Shown here: in pieces, positions 16,136-25,372 of the stretch
Layout of the letters: every line of letters begins with the position of its first letter
Numbering within the stretch: the stretch's first letter is position 1
Assembly: GCF_001945445.1 (NCBI RefSeq)
Contig: NZ_MSXW01000061.1
Span: forward strand, 588,119 to 652,118
Reading direction: 5' to 3'
Length of the DNA: 64,000 bases
Source: Pseudomonas sp. PA27(2017)
Lineage (GTDB): Bacteria > Pseudomonadota > Gammaproteobacteria > Pseudomonadales > Pseudomonadaceae
The notes under the pieces: model-generated
What the model was told of the DNA's origin: nothing
Databases searched by the model: none
Seen by the model: only the letters and a program-made list of their open reading frames with translations
Translations under genes and position numbers: made by a program

Positions 16136-18604
16136 ATGAATGCGGATCCCATGGAACAACGAGCGTTTCTGATCGGCGGCGGCGAGACCGGTGCCCTGAT
16201 CCGTGATCACGATTGGACGACATCTGCGCTGGGCTCTCCTGCGACATGGCCGCGTTCCCTGTGCAGCGCGTTGGAGCTGATGCTCGACTCCCCGGAAAGC
16301 ATGTATCTGGTCTGGGGGCCGGAGCTGATCTTTTTCTACAACGATGCTTATCGGCCGATTTTTGGGCCGCGCTTGCCAGGTGCTCTCGGGCAGCCGTTGG
16401 CGGTGCTGTGGGCCGATGCCTGGGAGGCGGTGCGCGCACCCCTTGAGCAAGCCCTGCAGGGGCAAGCCGTACGCTTCGTCGATATGCCCATCGAGATGGC
16501 GCGACGTGGCGAACCCGAGCAGACCTGGTGGAGTTATTCGTTCTCGCCCTTGCGTGACGATGCCGGGCAGATCGCCGGCGTGCTGTGCTTTACCCGGGAA
16601 ACCACCGAGCACGTCAAGGCCTCCCAGGCACTGCGCGACAGCGAGCAGCGCCTGGATGCGCTGATCCGCTCGTCCTCCGAGGTGCGCTTTCATATCAGCG
16701 CCGACTGGAGCCAGCTGCACGAGCTCAATGGTGGCAACTTCATCCCCGATACCCAGACCACCAACAGCAGCTGGCTGGACGACTACATTCCGGCCGAAGC
16801 TCGGGACATGGTCCGTGCGGAAATCGCCCAGGCCATCGAAACGGGCACCTACCACATCGAGCATCCGGTCAATCGTGTGGATGGCACCATCGGCTGGGCC
16901 CACGTGCGTGCGGTGCCGTTGTTCGCTGCCGATGGCACCGTCAGCAGTTGGCTGGGCGCGGCCTCCGACATCAGCGCCCGCAAGGAGGCCGAGGCGGCGC
17001 TCAAGGCGCGGGAGGCGCAGCTGCGCGAGCTCAACGCGACTCTGGAGCAACAGGTGGTCGAACGCACCACCAAGCTGCGCCTGTTCCGCGACGTGATCGA
17101 GGCCAACGCAGCACCCATTTGCATCTTCGACACCGAGTGCCGGCAGATCGCCTTCAACCAGGCCCACGCCCGCGCCATGCAGGAGCTCTACGGTGTCGCC
17201 GTGCAAGGCGGCGAAGTACTGCCCGACCTGGTCACCTCGGAGCAGGGCCAGGATCTGCGCGCCTACATGCAGCGCGCCTTGCGCGGCGAAACCTTTCGCG
17301 TGGCGGCCGAATATGGCCAGCCCAACGGCGAGCGGCGCAGCTACGAGCTCGCCTACACGCCGCTGCACGATGCCGATGGGCAGGTGATCGGCGCCTTCCA
17401 CTTCGCCCACGACATCACCGAGCAGCTCCGCTCGCAGCTGGAGCTGGAGCGCACCCAGTCGGCCCTGCGCCAGGCCCAGAAGCTCGAGGCGGTCGGCCAG
17501 CTTACCGGCGGGGTCGCCCATGATTTCAATAACCTGCTTACGGTGATCAAGTCGTCCAGCGACCTGCTCAAGCGCCCTGGCCTGCCAGAGCAGAAGCGGT
17601 TGCGCTACATCGAGGCGATTTCCGATACGGTCGACCGCGCCTCAAGGCTGACCGGGCAACTGCTGTCCTTCGCCAGGCGCCAGACCCTGCGCCCGGAAGT
17701 GTTCGCGGTGGGCGACAGCCTGCGAGCGCTGACCGACATGCTGGAAACCCTCAACGGCACGCGCATCGAGCTCGCCCTCCAGTTGCCCAGCCAGCCGTGC
17801 CACGTTTACGCCGATGCCAACCAGTTCGACACGGCCATCGTCAACATGGCGCTCAACGCCCGCGACTCGCTCAACGGCGTCGGGCGCATCCAGATTCGCG
17901 CCAAGCCCTGCACGCAGATTCCGGCAGGCCGCATGGGCGCTGCGGTGAATGGCGATTTCATCGCCGTGTCCATTACCGACAACGGTACGGGCATCGAGCC
18001 GGAGCACCTGGAGGCGATCTTCGAGCCGTTCTTCACCACCAAGGAACTGGGCAAGGGCACCGGCCTGGGCCTGTCCCAGGTGTTCGGCTTCGCCAAGCAG
18101 TCGGGTGGCGAGATCATGGTCGACAGCGTGGTGGGCGAGGGCACCACGTTCACGCTATATCTACCGCGGGTCGCGGCGCGGCCGTCGTCTCGTGCCAAGC
18201 ATGCCGAGCCGCAACCGCTGGACGGCGCCCATGGCACCCGCGTGCTGGTCGTCGAGGACAATCCCGACGTCGGCAGCTTCTGCGTCAGCGCGCTGATCGA
18301 ACTCGGCTACCAGCCCACGTTGACCTGCAGCGCCGAGCAGGCGCTGGCGTGCCTTGGCGATGCGGCGCAGCGCTTCGACGTGGTGTTCTCCGATGTGGTG
18401 ATGCCCGGCATGAACGGCATCGACCTGGCCAAGGCGATCCACCGCAACCACCCCTTGCTGCCGGTGGTGCTCACCTCCGGCTATAGCGAGGTGCTGGCGC
18501 AGCAGGGCAGCCACGGTTTCGAGTTGCTGCACAAACCGTACTCGGTGGAGCAGCTGTCGCGCATCCTGGCCGGGGCGATCCAGCGCGCCGAGGCGTGCGA
18601 CTGA
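16136..18604 (+). CDS. Multi-PAS hybrid sensor histidine kinase
   Basis: 822 residues if started at 16136; ATGs at 16088 and 16151 are alternatives and none has a good Shine-Dalgarno. Order: a PAS-like segment at ~40-150, a second at ~170-290, a short coiled coil, a third PAS at ~320-430, HisKA with phospho-acceptor His462 in G-G-V-A-H-D-F-N-N-L-L, HATPase_c (N-A-R-D-S-L, G-T-G-I-E, G-K-G-T-G-L-G-L), and a C-terminal receiver with Asp753 in F-S-D-V-V-M-P-G. No membrane segment is seen, so it is a cytosolic sensor. The output target is unknown; no separate response regulator is adjacent. Confidence 0.9.
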   Translation: MNADPMEQRAFLIGGGETGALIRDHDWTTSALGSPATWPRSLCSALELMLDSPESMYLVWGPELIFFYNDAYRPIFGPRLPGALGQPLAVLWADAWEAVRAPLEQALQGQAVRFVDMPIEMARRGEPEQTWWSYSFSPLRDDAGQIAGVLCFTRETTEHVKASQALRDSEQRLDALIRSSSEVRFHISADWSQLHELNGGNFIPDTQTTNSSWLDDYIPAEARDMVRAEIAQAIETGTYHIEHPVNRVDGTIGWAHVRAVPLFAADGTVSSWLGAASDISARKEAEAALKAREAQLRELNATLEQQVVERTTKLRLFRDVIEANAAPICIFDTECRQIAFNQAHARAMQELYGVAVQGGEVLPDLVTSEQGQDLRAYMQRALRGETFRVAAEYGQPNGERRSYELAYTPLHDADGQVIGAFHFAHDITEQLRSQLELERTQSALRQAQKLEAVGQLTGGVAHDFNNLLTVIKSSSDLLKRPGLPEQKRLRYIEAISDTVDRASRLTGQLLSFARRQTLRPEVFAVGDSLRALTDMLETLNGTRIELALQLPSQPCHVYADANQFDTAIVNMALNARDSLNGVGRIQIRAKPCTQIPAGRMGAAVNGDFIAVSITDNGTGIEPEHLEAIFEPFFTTKELGKGTGLGLSQVFGFAKQSGGEIMVDSVVGEGTTFTLYLPRVAARPSSRAKHAEPQPLDGAHGTRVLVVEDNPDVGSFCVSALIELGYQPTLTCSAEQALACLGDAAQRFDVVFSDVVMPGMNGIDLAKAIHRNHPLLPVVLTSGYSEVLAQQGSHGFELLHKPYSVEQLSRILAGAIQRAEACD

Positions 18605-19015
18605 GAACCTGGCCCGTTTCTGTGGGAGCTGCGACCTCGCGGCGATTCGCTCAGGCGCTGCCGATAGGCAGCCAGGCTGCAATCGTTCGCCCCGAGGTCG
18701 AGCCTCCTACAGATCGGTTCGAACGGACGCTTCGCCTTGCAGCAGCCTCTTTGATGTCGCCTAGAAAATCGTGAACAGGCTCTGATCGAATGCATCAGGT
18801 CTGGTCAGGCGCTGGCGCAGTCGCGCCTGCGGCCAGGGGCGAAATCATCGTGCCAGGCGCTGGGCCATGGCGCGTGCCCAATCATCGACAGCGAAGCCGT
18901 ATTGGCCCGTCCAATGCCCACCTCACAGGCTCCGAGCAACCCGAAATTTACCCAGCACTTCGCCAGATGCCGGTCGGTCATAGCTGCAGGGCTACCAAAT
19001 CAGGAGTGCGCCGCA
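18605..19015. other. Intergenic region with REP pair and decayed hairpin repeat
   Basis: This 411-bp gap holds the REP pair listed separately and flanking remnants of the hairpin repeat: agaacctg at 18604-18611, then ttcgccttgca at about 18731-18741 and gaacaggctct at 18772-18782. I see no coding gene in it; open frames here are short and lack ribosome sites. Confidence 0.55.
18621..18712. repeat. REP element pair
   Basis: tgtgggagctgcgacctcgc at 18621-18640 faces gaggtcgagcctcctaca at the right end, giving the inverted pair of REP units typical of Pseudomonas, with an internal imperfect stem (gccgataggcagcc). The same family recurs at 53092-53465 and 63783-63872. Confidence 0.8.
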
Positions 19016-19198
19016 ATGGCCGTGAGATTGAAGAAACTGCAGGGCAGCGACATACCCGAAGAACACAGGCACCTGGGCGATGAAGAGATCTTCCAGGTGG
19101 TCACCGCCGATGATCAACAGCACTTCTTCGCCAGCGAAACGGAAGCGGCAGCCAAGGTGGCGCAACTGATCGACAGCGAGCGCGACAGTAAGGCCTAG
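19016..19198 (+). CDS. Small conserved-looking hypothetical protein
   Basis: 60 residues from the ATG at 19016, preceded by AGGAG. The sequence is acidic and soluble (D-I-P-E-E-H-R-H-L-G-D-E-E-I-F-Q-V-V-T) with no cysteine or membrane segment. The longer frame upstream lacks a ribosome site. No family recognised. It converges on the next gene with 12 bp between them. Confidence 0.65.
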   Translation: MAVRLKKLQGSDIPEEHRHLGDEEIFQVVTADDQQHFFASETEAAAKVAQLIDSERDSKA

Positions 19199-19210
19199 CG
19201 ACGAACGTAT

Positions 19211-19696
19211 TTACTGGCGGGTGAGCACCAGCGGTTTGTCCGGGCCGGGAATATGCACCTCGGTGCCGCTGATCACCTCCAGCGGCTCGCCCGGCTGCGG
19301 GAACAGCACGGCGTCGCCCTTGATTTCGCTGAAGGTCATCACCGCGCCGTCTAAGGCATAACGGGCGGTGCCGGTGAATTCGTAGGTCTTGATATGCGCT
19401 TTCTTGGTGATGACCTGGCCGTCGCCGAAGGCGAAGCTGATGGTCATCGGGTAGCCGTCCTGCTCGACCTGGCCGGTATACAGCCCGTGGGGCAGTTGGG
19501 TCGGTGTCGGCCTGGCCTTGTAGGTATCGATCACCGCCATTTTCGCCGGGCTTACCGCAGGCGGGTTGCTGCGAAAGGCGTCCATCGATTTGCGGTGCTC
19601 GTAGGGCACGTAAATGGTGACGTAAGCGCCCCAGACAATGAGCCCGAGAACCATCAGGCTGAACAGGTGGCCCGAGCCACGCTGTGAGTACTTCAT
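19211..19696 (-). CDS. Membrane-anchored periplasmic hypothetical protein
   Basis: 161 residues with one N-terminal membrane segment (about residues 11-30) after a short basic head, so the rest is probably periplasmic. The soluble part has repeated beta strands (G-L-Y-T-G-Q-V-E-Q-D-G-Y-P-M-T-I-S-F, Y-A-L-D-G-A-V-M-T-F-S-E). No family recognised. It lies downstream of and in line with the gluconate dehydrogenase-type operon but is separated by 121 bp. Confidence 0.75.
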   Translation of the reverse strand: MKYSQRGSGHLFSLMVLGLIVWGAYVTIYVPYEHRKSMDAFRSNPPAVSPAKMAVIDTYKARPTPTQLPHGLYTGQVEQDGYPMTISFAFGDGQVITKKAHIKTYEFTGTARYALDGAVMTFSEIKGDAVLFPQPGEPLEVISGTEVHIPGPDKPLVLTRQ

Positions 19697-19817
19697 CGTG
19701 TCATTCCTGCGTCGCCGGCCCTTGAAAGACGCCGATTATCGCATCAGTTTCGCCGCGCTGCAGTGGGCGTCGCCGAGGGCCTGAGGCAGCACGCACTCGG
19801 CGATCGTCCCGGCGGCC

Positions 19818-21044
19818 TTATTCGCTCTGCAGGGCCTCGCGCTGCTTGCGTACCTCGTCGGTACTGATCGGCGTGGCGGCGTTGCCCCAGCTGTTGCGGA
19901 TGTAGGTCAGCACATCGGCGACGTTCTCGTCCGACAGGTTCCAGGCGAAGGCCGGCATCGCCGGGCCGGTGGGCGCTGCTTCGGTGCTCACGGCGCGGTT
20001 ACCGGCCAGCACCACGCGAATCATCGAGGCGGCATTCTGAGCGTTGACCAGCGGTGCGTTGGCCAGTTTCGGGAACAGCGTGGCGATGCCTTCGCCGTTC
20101 GGCGTGTGGCAGCCCGAACAGCGGTCGGCGTAGATCGCGCTGCCGGCTTTCATCACAGCGTCAGTGGCGGCCAGCGGCTCGGGCTTGTCGTGCTCGTGGT
20201 CGAGATCCTTGAGGTACACGGCCACGGCCATCAGGTCATCGTCACGCCAGTGCTGGGTGGAGTGCTCGACCGCTTCGGCCATCGGCCCGGAGGCGATGTC
20301 GTAGCGGTTGGCACCGGTCTTCAGGTACTGGACGATGTCCGCCTCGCTCCAGTCGCCCAGTCCGATATGCGCGGCACCGGTGATGTTGGGCGCCATCCAG
20401 CCCTGCAGGTTGCCGCCTTGCAGGAACTCGGCGTTCTTGTCGCCGCCGATCAGGTTTTTCGGCGTGTGGCAGCTGCCGCAGTGGCCCAGGCCCTGCACCA
20501 GGTAGGCGCCGCGGTTCCACTCGGCGCTCTTGTCGGCTTGGGGTTTGAACTCGCCTTGTTCAAAGTTCATCCAGTTCCACACCTTCATGTTCATTCGCAC
20601 GCTGAAGGGGAAGGGCAACTGGTTGGTTTCCACCTCGTTGTGCACCGGCTCGATGGTGCGCAGGTAGGCCCACAGGGCCTGGTTATCTTCGCGAGTGACC
20701 TTGGTGTACGCCGCATAGGGCATGGCCGGGTAGAGCTGCTTGCCGTCGCGGCGGTGTCCGCGGGCCATGCTGGCTTCGAACTCCTCGAAGTTCCAGCGGC
20801 CGATACCGGTTTGCTGATCCGGGGTGATGTTGGCGCCCAGCAGCTTGCCGAACGGCGTGTCGATGGCCACGCCACCGGAGAACAGCGGTTTGCCGGGAAT
20901 GGTGTGGCAGGCGGTGCAATCGCCAAGGGTGGCGATGTAGCGGCCTTTCTGTACCAGCTCGTAGGCGTCCTGGCCGCCGACCGCATGGGCCCCGGCGCTG
21001 GCAGTGGCCAGCAGGGCGAAGCTGACGCTGAGGAGAGTCTTCAT
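19818..21044 (-). CDS. Three-heme cytochrome c subunit of gluconate 2-dehydrogenase-type enzyme
   Basis: 408 residues from the ATG at 21044, which overlaps the flavoprotein stop as ATGA and starts a signal peptide (cleavage near AHA-VGG). Three c-type heme sites are visible: C-T-A-C-H (43-47), C-G-S-C-H and C-S-G-C-H. It passes electrons from the flavoprotein to ubiquinone at the outer face of the inner membrane. The M-P-A-F-A-W-N-L-S-D-E-N-V-A-D-V-L-T-Y-I-R segment is the usual sixth-ligand region of the third domain. Last gene of the operon. Confidence 0.92.
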   Translation of the reverse strand: MKTLLSVSFALLATASAGAHAVGGQDAYELVQKGRYIATLGDCTACHTIPGKPLFSGGVAIDTPFGKLLGANITPDQQTGIGRWNFEEFEASMARGHRRDGKQLYPAMPYAAYTKVTREDNQALWAYLRTIEPVHNEVETNQLPFPFSVRMNMKVWNWMNFEQGEFKPQADKSAEWNRGAYLVQGLGHCGSCHTPKNLIGGDKNAEFLQGGNLQGWMAPNITGAAHIGLGDWSEADIVQYLKTGANRYDIASGPMAEAVEHSTQHWRDDDLMAVAVYLKDLDHEHDKPEPLAATDAVMKAGSAIYADRCSGCHTPNGEGIATLFPKLANAPLVNAQNAASMIRVVLAGNRAVSTEAAPTGPAMPAFAWNLSDENVADVLTYIRNSWGNAATPISTDEVRKQREALQSE

Positions 21045-22804
21045 ACGTTGATCATCTCCCCGGGGCGCTTGAGGTACTGAGTGCGGATCGCGTGGGCGGC
21101 CTTGAAGGCCAGCGCGCCGACGGTGCCGGTGGGGTTGTAGCCAGGGTTCTGCGGGAAGGCCGAAGCGCCAACCACGAACAGGTTGGGCACGCCCCACACC
21201 TGCAGGTGCTTGTTCACCGAACTGGTCGCCGGGTCAGCACCCATCACGAAGCCGCCGACCACATGGGACGACTGATAGGAAGTGTTCGACCACGGCCCTT
21301 TGCGCGGGCTGGCGAACATCATCTTGGGGTTCAGCGCCTTGGCGATCTCGGCGGTCTTGTCGGTCACGTACTGGGCCATGCGCAGGTCGTTCTCGGTGAA
21401 GTCGAAGGTGATGCGCAGCAGAGGCCGGCCGTGGGGATCCTTGTAGGTCGGGTCGAGCGACAGGTAGTTGGTACGCGCGCTGTAGTTGCTCGCCTCGCAA
21501 CCGATGGACATGCTCGCGGCGTAATACTGCGCCGTGGCCTTCTTCCATTCCTTGCCCCATTTGGGCGTGCCGGGTGGCACCGGGCGCGAGTTGATCGGCG
21601 CAGCGCCGATGGGCGTCACCCGGGTGCTGCCGCCGCCGACGAAGCCCAGGCCGGAATGGTCGAAGTTGTCGTTGTTGAATTCGTCGATGCCCATGCCGAT
21701 GGCGCCGCCACCGATGAAGGGGTTGAAGTTCTTGTCATCGAAGAACAGCTGCACATTGTTGGCCGTCTGGTAGGCGTAGTTGCGGCCGGTGGTGCCGGTA
21801 TTGCTGATCGGGTCGTACGGCTCACCGATGCCGGAGAGCAGCATCAGGCGCACGTTCTCGAAGGTGAAGGCGGCCACCACGACGATGTCGGCGGGCTGCT
21901 CCCACTTCTCGCCGTTGGCGTCGACGTAGATGATGCCGGTGGCGCGCTTGCCGGTGCTGTCCTTGGTCACTTCCAGCACTTCGCAATGGGTGTTGGCGGT
22001 GAAGTTGGGCATGCGCACCAGCGCCGGCAGCACGTTGACGATGGCGCTGGCCTTGGAATAGTTGGCGCAGCCGTAGTTGGTGCAGAAGCCGCAGAAGGTG
22101 CACGGCCCCATGGTCACGCCGTATTGGTTTGTATAGCCCTGGGAGGCCAGTGCAGAGGGGACCGGGAACGGTTTGTAGCCCATGTTGCGCGCCGCTTCGG
22201 CGAACAGCGTGGGGGCGTAGGTCTGCTTGGTCGGCGGATTGGGGTATTCCCGCGAGCGAGCGCCCTCGAACGGGTTGCCGCCCTCGATGATTTTCCCGCC
22301 GATATTGCCGGCCTTGCCGGAGATGCCCGCTACGCGGTCGAATGCGTCGTAGTGCGGCTCCATCTCTTCCCAGGTCGTGCCCCAGTCCTGCAGGGTCAGG
22401 CCTTCGATGGCCTGGCTGCCGTAACGCTCGGTGAGGTGGCTCTTGAGGCGGAATTCCTCGGGCTGAAAGCGAAAGGTGATGCCGGCCCAGTGGTTGCCGG
22501 CGCCGCCGGTGCCGTTACCGGGGTGGAACGAGCCCCAGGTGCGCATCGGCAACGCGGTTTCGCTGGGCTTGTTGCGCAGCGTGCAGGTGTTCTGCCGGGT
22601 GCGCAGCATCAGCTCCTGGCGTGATACGTAGCGCAGCTCGTCGGCCACCGAAGCGATATTGAAGTCGCTCGCCGTGTCGCGCCAGGCGCCACGCTCGAAG
22701 CCCACTACGCGCAGGCCTTCGTCGGCCAGTTCCTTGGCGATGATCGAACCGGCCCAGCCGAGCCCCACCACCACGACGTCGGTTGCAGGAAGTTTCTTGG
22801 CCAT
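21041..22804 (-). CDS. GMC-type FAD subunit of gluconate 2-dehydrogenase-type enzyme
   Basis: 587 residues from the ATG at 22804, which has AAAGGA at eight bases; an ATG at 22813 overlapping the previous stop is the alternative. An FAD-binding Rossmann motif lies at the N-terminus (V-V-V-G-L-G-W-A-G-S-I-I-A-K-E-L). The C-terminal GMC block reads N-P-x-x-T-G-T-V-G-A-L with an upstream H-V-V-G-G active-site region. It oxidises gluconate or a related sugar acid in the periplasm; the substrate is inferred from subunit arrangement, not proven. Four cysteines in C-T-F-C-G-F-C-T-N-Y-G-C may bind a cluster. Confidence 0.9.
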   Translation of the reverse strand: MAKKLPATDVVVVGLGWAGSIIAKELADEGLRVVGFERGAWRDTASDFNIASVADELRYVSRQELMLRTRQNTCTLRNKPSETALPMRTWGSFHPGNGTGGAGNHWAGITFRFQPEEFRLKSHLTERYGSQAIEGLTLQDWGTTWEEMEPHYDAFDRVAGISGKAGNIGGKIIEGGNPFEGARSREYPNPPTKQTYAPTLFAEAARNMGYKPFPVPSALASQGYTNQYGVTMGPCTFCGFCTNYGCANYSKASAIVNVLPALVRMPNFTANTHCEVLEVTKDSTGKRATGIIYVDANGEKWEQPADIVVVAAFTFENVRLMLLSGIGEPYDPISNTGTTGRNYAYQTANNVQLFFDDKNFNPFIGGGAIGMGIDEFNNDNFDHSGLGFVGGGSTRVTPIGAAPINSRPVPPGTPKWGKEWKKATAQYYAASMSIGCEASNYSARTNYLSLDPTYKDPHGRPLLRITFDFTENDLRMAQYVTDKTAEIAKALNPKMMFASPRKGPWSNTSYQSSHVVGGFVMGADPATSSVNKHLQVWGVPNLFVVGASAFPQNPGYNPTGTVGALAFKAAHAIRTQYLKRPGEMINV

Positions 22805-22809
22805 GCCGC

Positions 22810-23550
22810 TCATCCTTTGCGATTCCACGCGGAGCTGCCGATGATCGACAGCGGTACCAGATCCAGCTTTTCGTTGTGCCGGTCGATGTAGGGGCGGTAG
22901 TCGTAACGCGCACCGGGAAAGCCGAGCATCTTCCAGCTCACCATGTCGCGGTTGCCGCCGTAGATCGGGTCGGCGAAGAAGCCCTCCATGGTGTTCTGCA
23001 GCACCTGGGTGAAGAACACCTTGGATTCGATGTTCTCGAAGACGATCTCGCCCGACTCCAGGCCTGTGAGCACCTTGTCGCGCTGCTCACCGCCCAGTTC
23101 GCTGAAGCGTTTGCCGAACGCCTGCTGGCAGTGTTTGCCGAGCTGCTCCAGGCCCAGGCGATAGCGCTCACGGGGTAGCTGCTCGGAGCCCGGTTCGATG
23201 TCGGGCACGAAGGGGCCCTGCTGGTAGAGGCGTTCATAGGTGCCGTAGTGGCCGGCCAGCTGGCGGTCGATGAACGCCGCGCAACCGGCGTCCTTGCCGC
23301 TGGGCGACAGCTCGTCCGCCGGGATCAGTTGTTCGACGATGGCCTCGACTTCGCGGGCCTCCTCGACGGTCAGGAACTGCCAGCCCTTGGCGTCGTAATG
23401 CAGCGGGCCGTTATGATCGAACGGCAGCCACTGCGGCACGCCGCTGATGGTGGCGGCCTGGGCGCTGGCGGCGACGCCGGCTGCCACGGTGGTGGCCGAG
23501 GCCTTGAGCAGCGAGCGGCGGCTCAAACCCCGCGGGGCTTCTTTGGACAT
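22810..23550 (-). CDS. Gluconate 2-dehydrogenase subunit 3 family, Tat-exported
   Basis: 246 residues; GAGGAG five bases before the ATG decides the start at 23550. The N-terminus is a twin-arginine signal (S-R-R-S-L-L-K-A-S) with a hydrophobic stretch ending AQA-A. The mature part matches the small subunit family (F-L-T-V-E-E-A-R-E-V-E-A-I-V-E-Q-L-I-P, then F-F-x-D-P-x-Y-G-G-N-R-D-M). The family carries the flavoprotein across the membrane folded, which explains why the large subunit has no signal of its own. First gene of the operon. Confidence 0.92.
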   Translation of the reverse strand: MSKEAPRGLSRRSLLKASATTVAAGVAASAQAATISGVPQWLPFDHNGPLHYDAKGWQFLTVEEAREVEAIVEQLIPADELSPSGKDAGCAAFIDRQLAGHYGTYERLYQQGPFVPDIEPGSEQLPRERYRLGLEQLGKHCQQAFGKRFSELGGEQRDKVLTGLESGEIVFENIESKVFFTQVLQNTMEGFFADPIYGGNRDMVSWKMLGFPGARYDYRPYIDRHNEKLDLVPLSIIGSSAWNRKG

Positions 23551-24018
23551 GGGAACTCCTCGAGCGCCGGGCATCCACTGCCCGGCTCAGGCTGTCTGGT
23601 ACGGAACCACCCGAGGGCGGCATGCGGATGCACGGGCATCCACGACGGGCGTCGAGGTGTTCTGGCCGGTTACGAATAATGGTTTTGCGGCCCTGCGACG
23701 CGGCGTCGGAAGCGGCTCCCAGGTGCTCGAAATGTTTTCTGCAATGCATTGCAACAAACTATTGGACGGCGCCAGGGAACTTCTTCGAAAAGTCCGACAG
23801 CGAAGCGGCGCGCGGCGTTCAGAGATTTTTGGCCAGGTGGTCAGAAAGTTTCCTGATCGTCGGCGCCCAGTTCGTACAGGGCAGGGTATTTGGGAATGTT
23901 TCTGCCTTCGCATCCAGGGGCGATGCGACTCGCTTCGCGCTATCGTTATCCACTCTCGCGCCTTTCAAGTTTCCTCTGGCCAAGCCGATGAAACGGTACC
24001 CATCCTGGAGTTCTTGCC
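23551..24018. promoter_or_regulatory. Divergent intergenic region with 14-bp palindrome
   Basis: This 468-bp gap separates the gluconate dehydrogenase-type operon from the chemoreceptor gene. It holds the perfect palindrome TGCAATGCATTGCA at 23740-23753, about 190 bp upstream of the dehydrogenase start, in a locally AT-rich patch. It is a candidate operator for the sugar-acid operon; the regulator is not in the window. I see no gene here. Confidence 0.4.
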
Positions 24019-25335
24019 GTGTTCAACTCTCACCTCAAACAGATCAACAAGCAGCTGGAAGCGCGCTTGGCCATGCAGGAGGAGGTAAGGGAGAACCTCG
24101 ACAAGGAAATGATCATCATCCAGCTCGGCAGCGATGGCCGCATCGAGCGGGTCAACGAGCTGTTTCACACCGAGCTCGGCTATCGGCCCGGCGATGTCGA
24201 GGGCCAGGCCCTGACCCAGCTGTCGCCGCCGGAGCTGACCCGCGACCCGCATCAGTCCCGCGCGCTGTCGGCGATCAAGGAACGCCGGCATTTCAGCGGT
24301 GCGCTGCGTCTGCTCGGCAAGGATGGGCGCCACGTGTGGCTGCGTTCGGTGGTGGTGCCGATGAGCGACGTGCAGACCGGCAAGCAGCAACTGGTGATTC
24401 ACTCCAGCAACCTGACGCGCACCATCGAGGCCTCCCTGGAAAACGAAAGCCTGGTCAAGGCGCTGCTGCGCTCGACGGCGGTGATCGAGTTCAACCTCGA
24501 CGGTACGGTGATTACCGCCAACGACCTGTTCTTGCGCGGCATGGGCTATAACCTGGCGCAGGTGGTCGGCAAGCACCACCGCATGTTCTTCACCAGCGAG
24601 GAGAGCGCGTCGGAGGCCTACCGCCAGTTCTGGGAGCGGCTGCGCCGTGGCGAATTCGTGGTCGACCGTTTCCAGCGCATCGACAGCGCCGGTCGCGACG
24701 TCTGGCTGGAGGCGTCCTACAACCCTATCGTCGATCTGCACGGCAAGCTCTACAAAGTGGTCAAGTTCGCCACCGTGATCACCGAGCAGGTGCACCTCGA
24801 GCAAGCCGTCGCCAAGGCCGCCAACCTCGCCTACAGCACCTCGCTGCAAACCGATGCCAGTGCCAGCAAGGGGCGTGAGGTGATTCGCGATACCGTCGAG
24901 GTACTGCATCGCTTGGCCAGCGCGATGGAAAGCGCCACCCAGAGCATTCAGGCGCTGGATGAGCAGGGCAAGGCGGTCGAGACCATCGTCGCGGCGATCA
25001 GCGGGATCGCCGACCAGACCAACCTGCTGGCCCTCAACGCCGCCATCGAAGCCGCCCGTGCCGGCGAGCAGGGCCGTGGCTTCGCCGTGGTGGCCGATGA
25101 GGTGCGCCAGCTCGCCTCGCGCACTTCCAAGGCTACTCAGGAGATCGTCGCCGTGGTGCAACAGAACCAGGCGCTGGCTTCCGGCGCGGTCGACGTGATC
25201 ACCCGTAGCCGCGAGCTGGCCGACGAGGCGCTCACCCTGGCCAACGACTCCGATGCGGTGATCCAGAACATCCAGAACGATGCCGAGTGCGTGGTCGCGG
25301 CGGTGAGCCAGTTCTCCAACCAGGTGGCCACCTGA
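24019..25335 (+). CDS. Soluble PAS-PAS methyl-accepting chemotaxis protein, BdlA-like
   Basis: 438 residues with a GTG start and GGAG eight bases before. Two PAS domains lie at about 20-130 and 140-262 (the second with R-M-F-F-T-S-E-E-S-A-S-E-A-Y as in Aer-type sensors). A chemoreceptor signalling hairpin follows; its tip is I-A-D-Q-T-N-L-L-A-L-N-A-A-I-E-A-A-R-A (from ~residue 330), the CheA/CheW contact. No membrane segment. The layout matches BdlA, a P. aeruginosa biofilm-dispersal receptor. Redox or oxygen sensing through PAS is likely but no cofactor residue can be proven. Confidence 0.9.
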   Translation: MFNSHLKQINKQLEARLAMQEEVRENLDKEMIIIQLGSDGRIERVNELFHTELGYRPGDVEGQALTQLSPPELTRDPHQSRALSAIKERRHFSGALRLLGKDGRHVWLRSVVVPMSDVQTGKQQLVIHSSNLTRTIEASLENESLVKALLRSTAVIEFNLDGTVITANDLFLRGMGYNLAQVVGKHHRMFFTSEESASEAYRQFWERLRRGEFVVDRFQRIDSAGRDVWLEASYNPIVDLHGKLYKVVKFATVITEQVHLEQAVAKAANLAYSTSLQTDASASKGREVIRDTVEVLHRLASAMESATQSIQALDEQGKAVETIVAAISGIADQTNLLALNAAIEAARAGEQGRGFAVVADEVRQLASRTSKATQEIVAVVQQNQALASGAVDVITRSRELADEALTLANDSDAVIQNIQNDAECVVAAVSQFSNQVAT

Positions 25336-25372
25336 CCTGACGAGTAGCCATTGGCCGCTCGTCAGGTTGCAC

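Noticed and set aside
14833..16152. A 439-codon minus-strand frame across the LysR and binding-protein genes.
   Set aside because: Both sense genes have clear motifs, a signal peptide and conserved lengths; the antisense frame has none.
16088..18604. Hybrid kinase as a phytochrome-like receptor.
   Set aside because: No GAF-PHY arrangement and no chromophore cysteine motif are visible; the input segments read as PAS.
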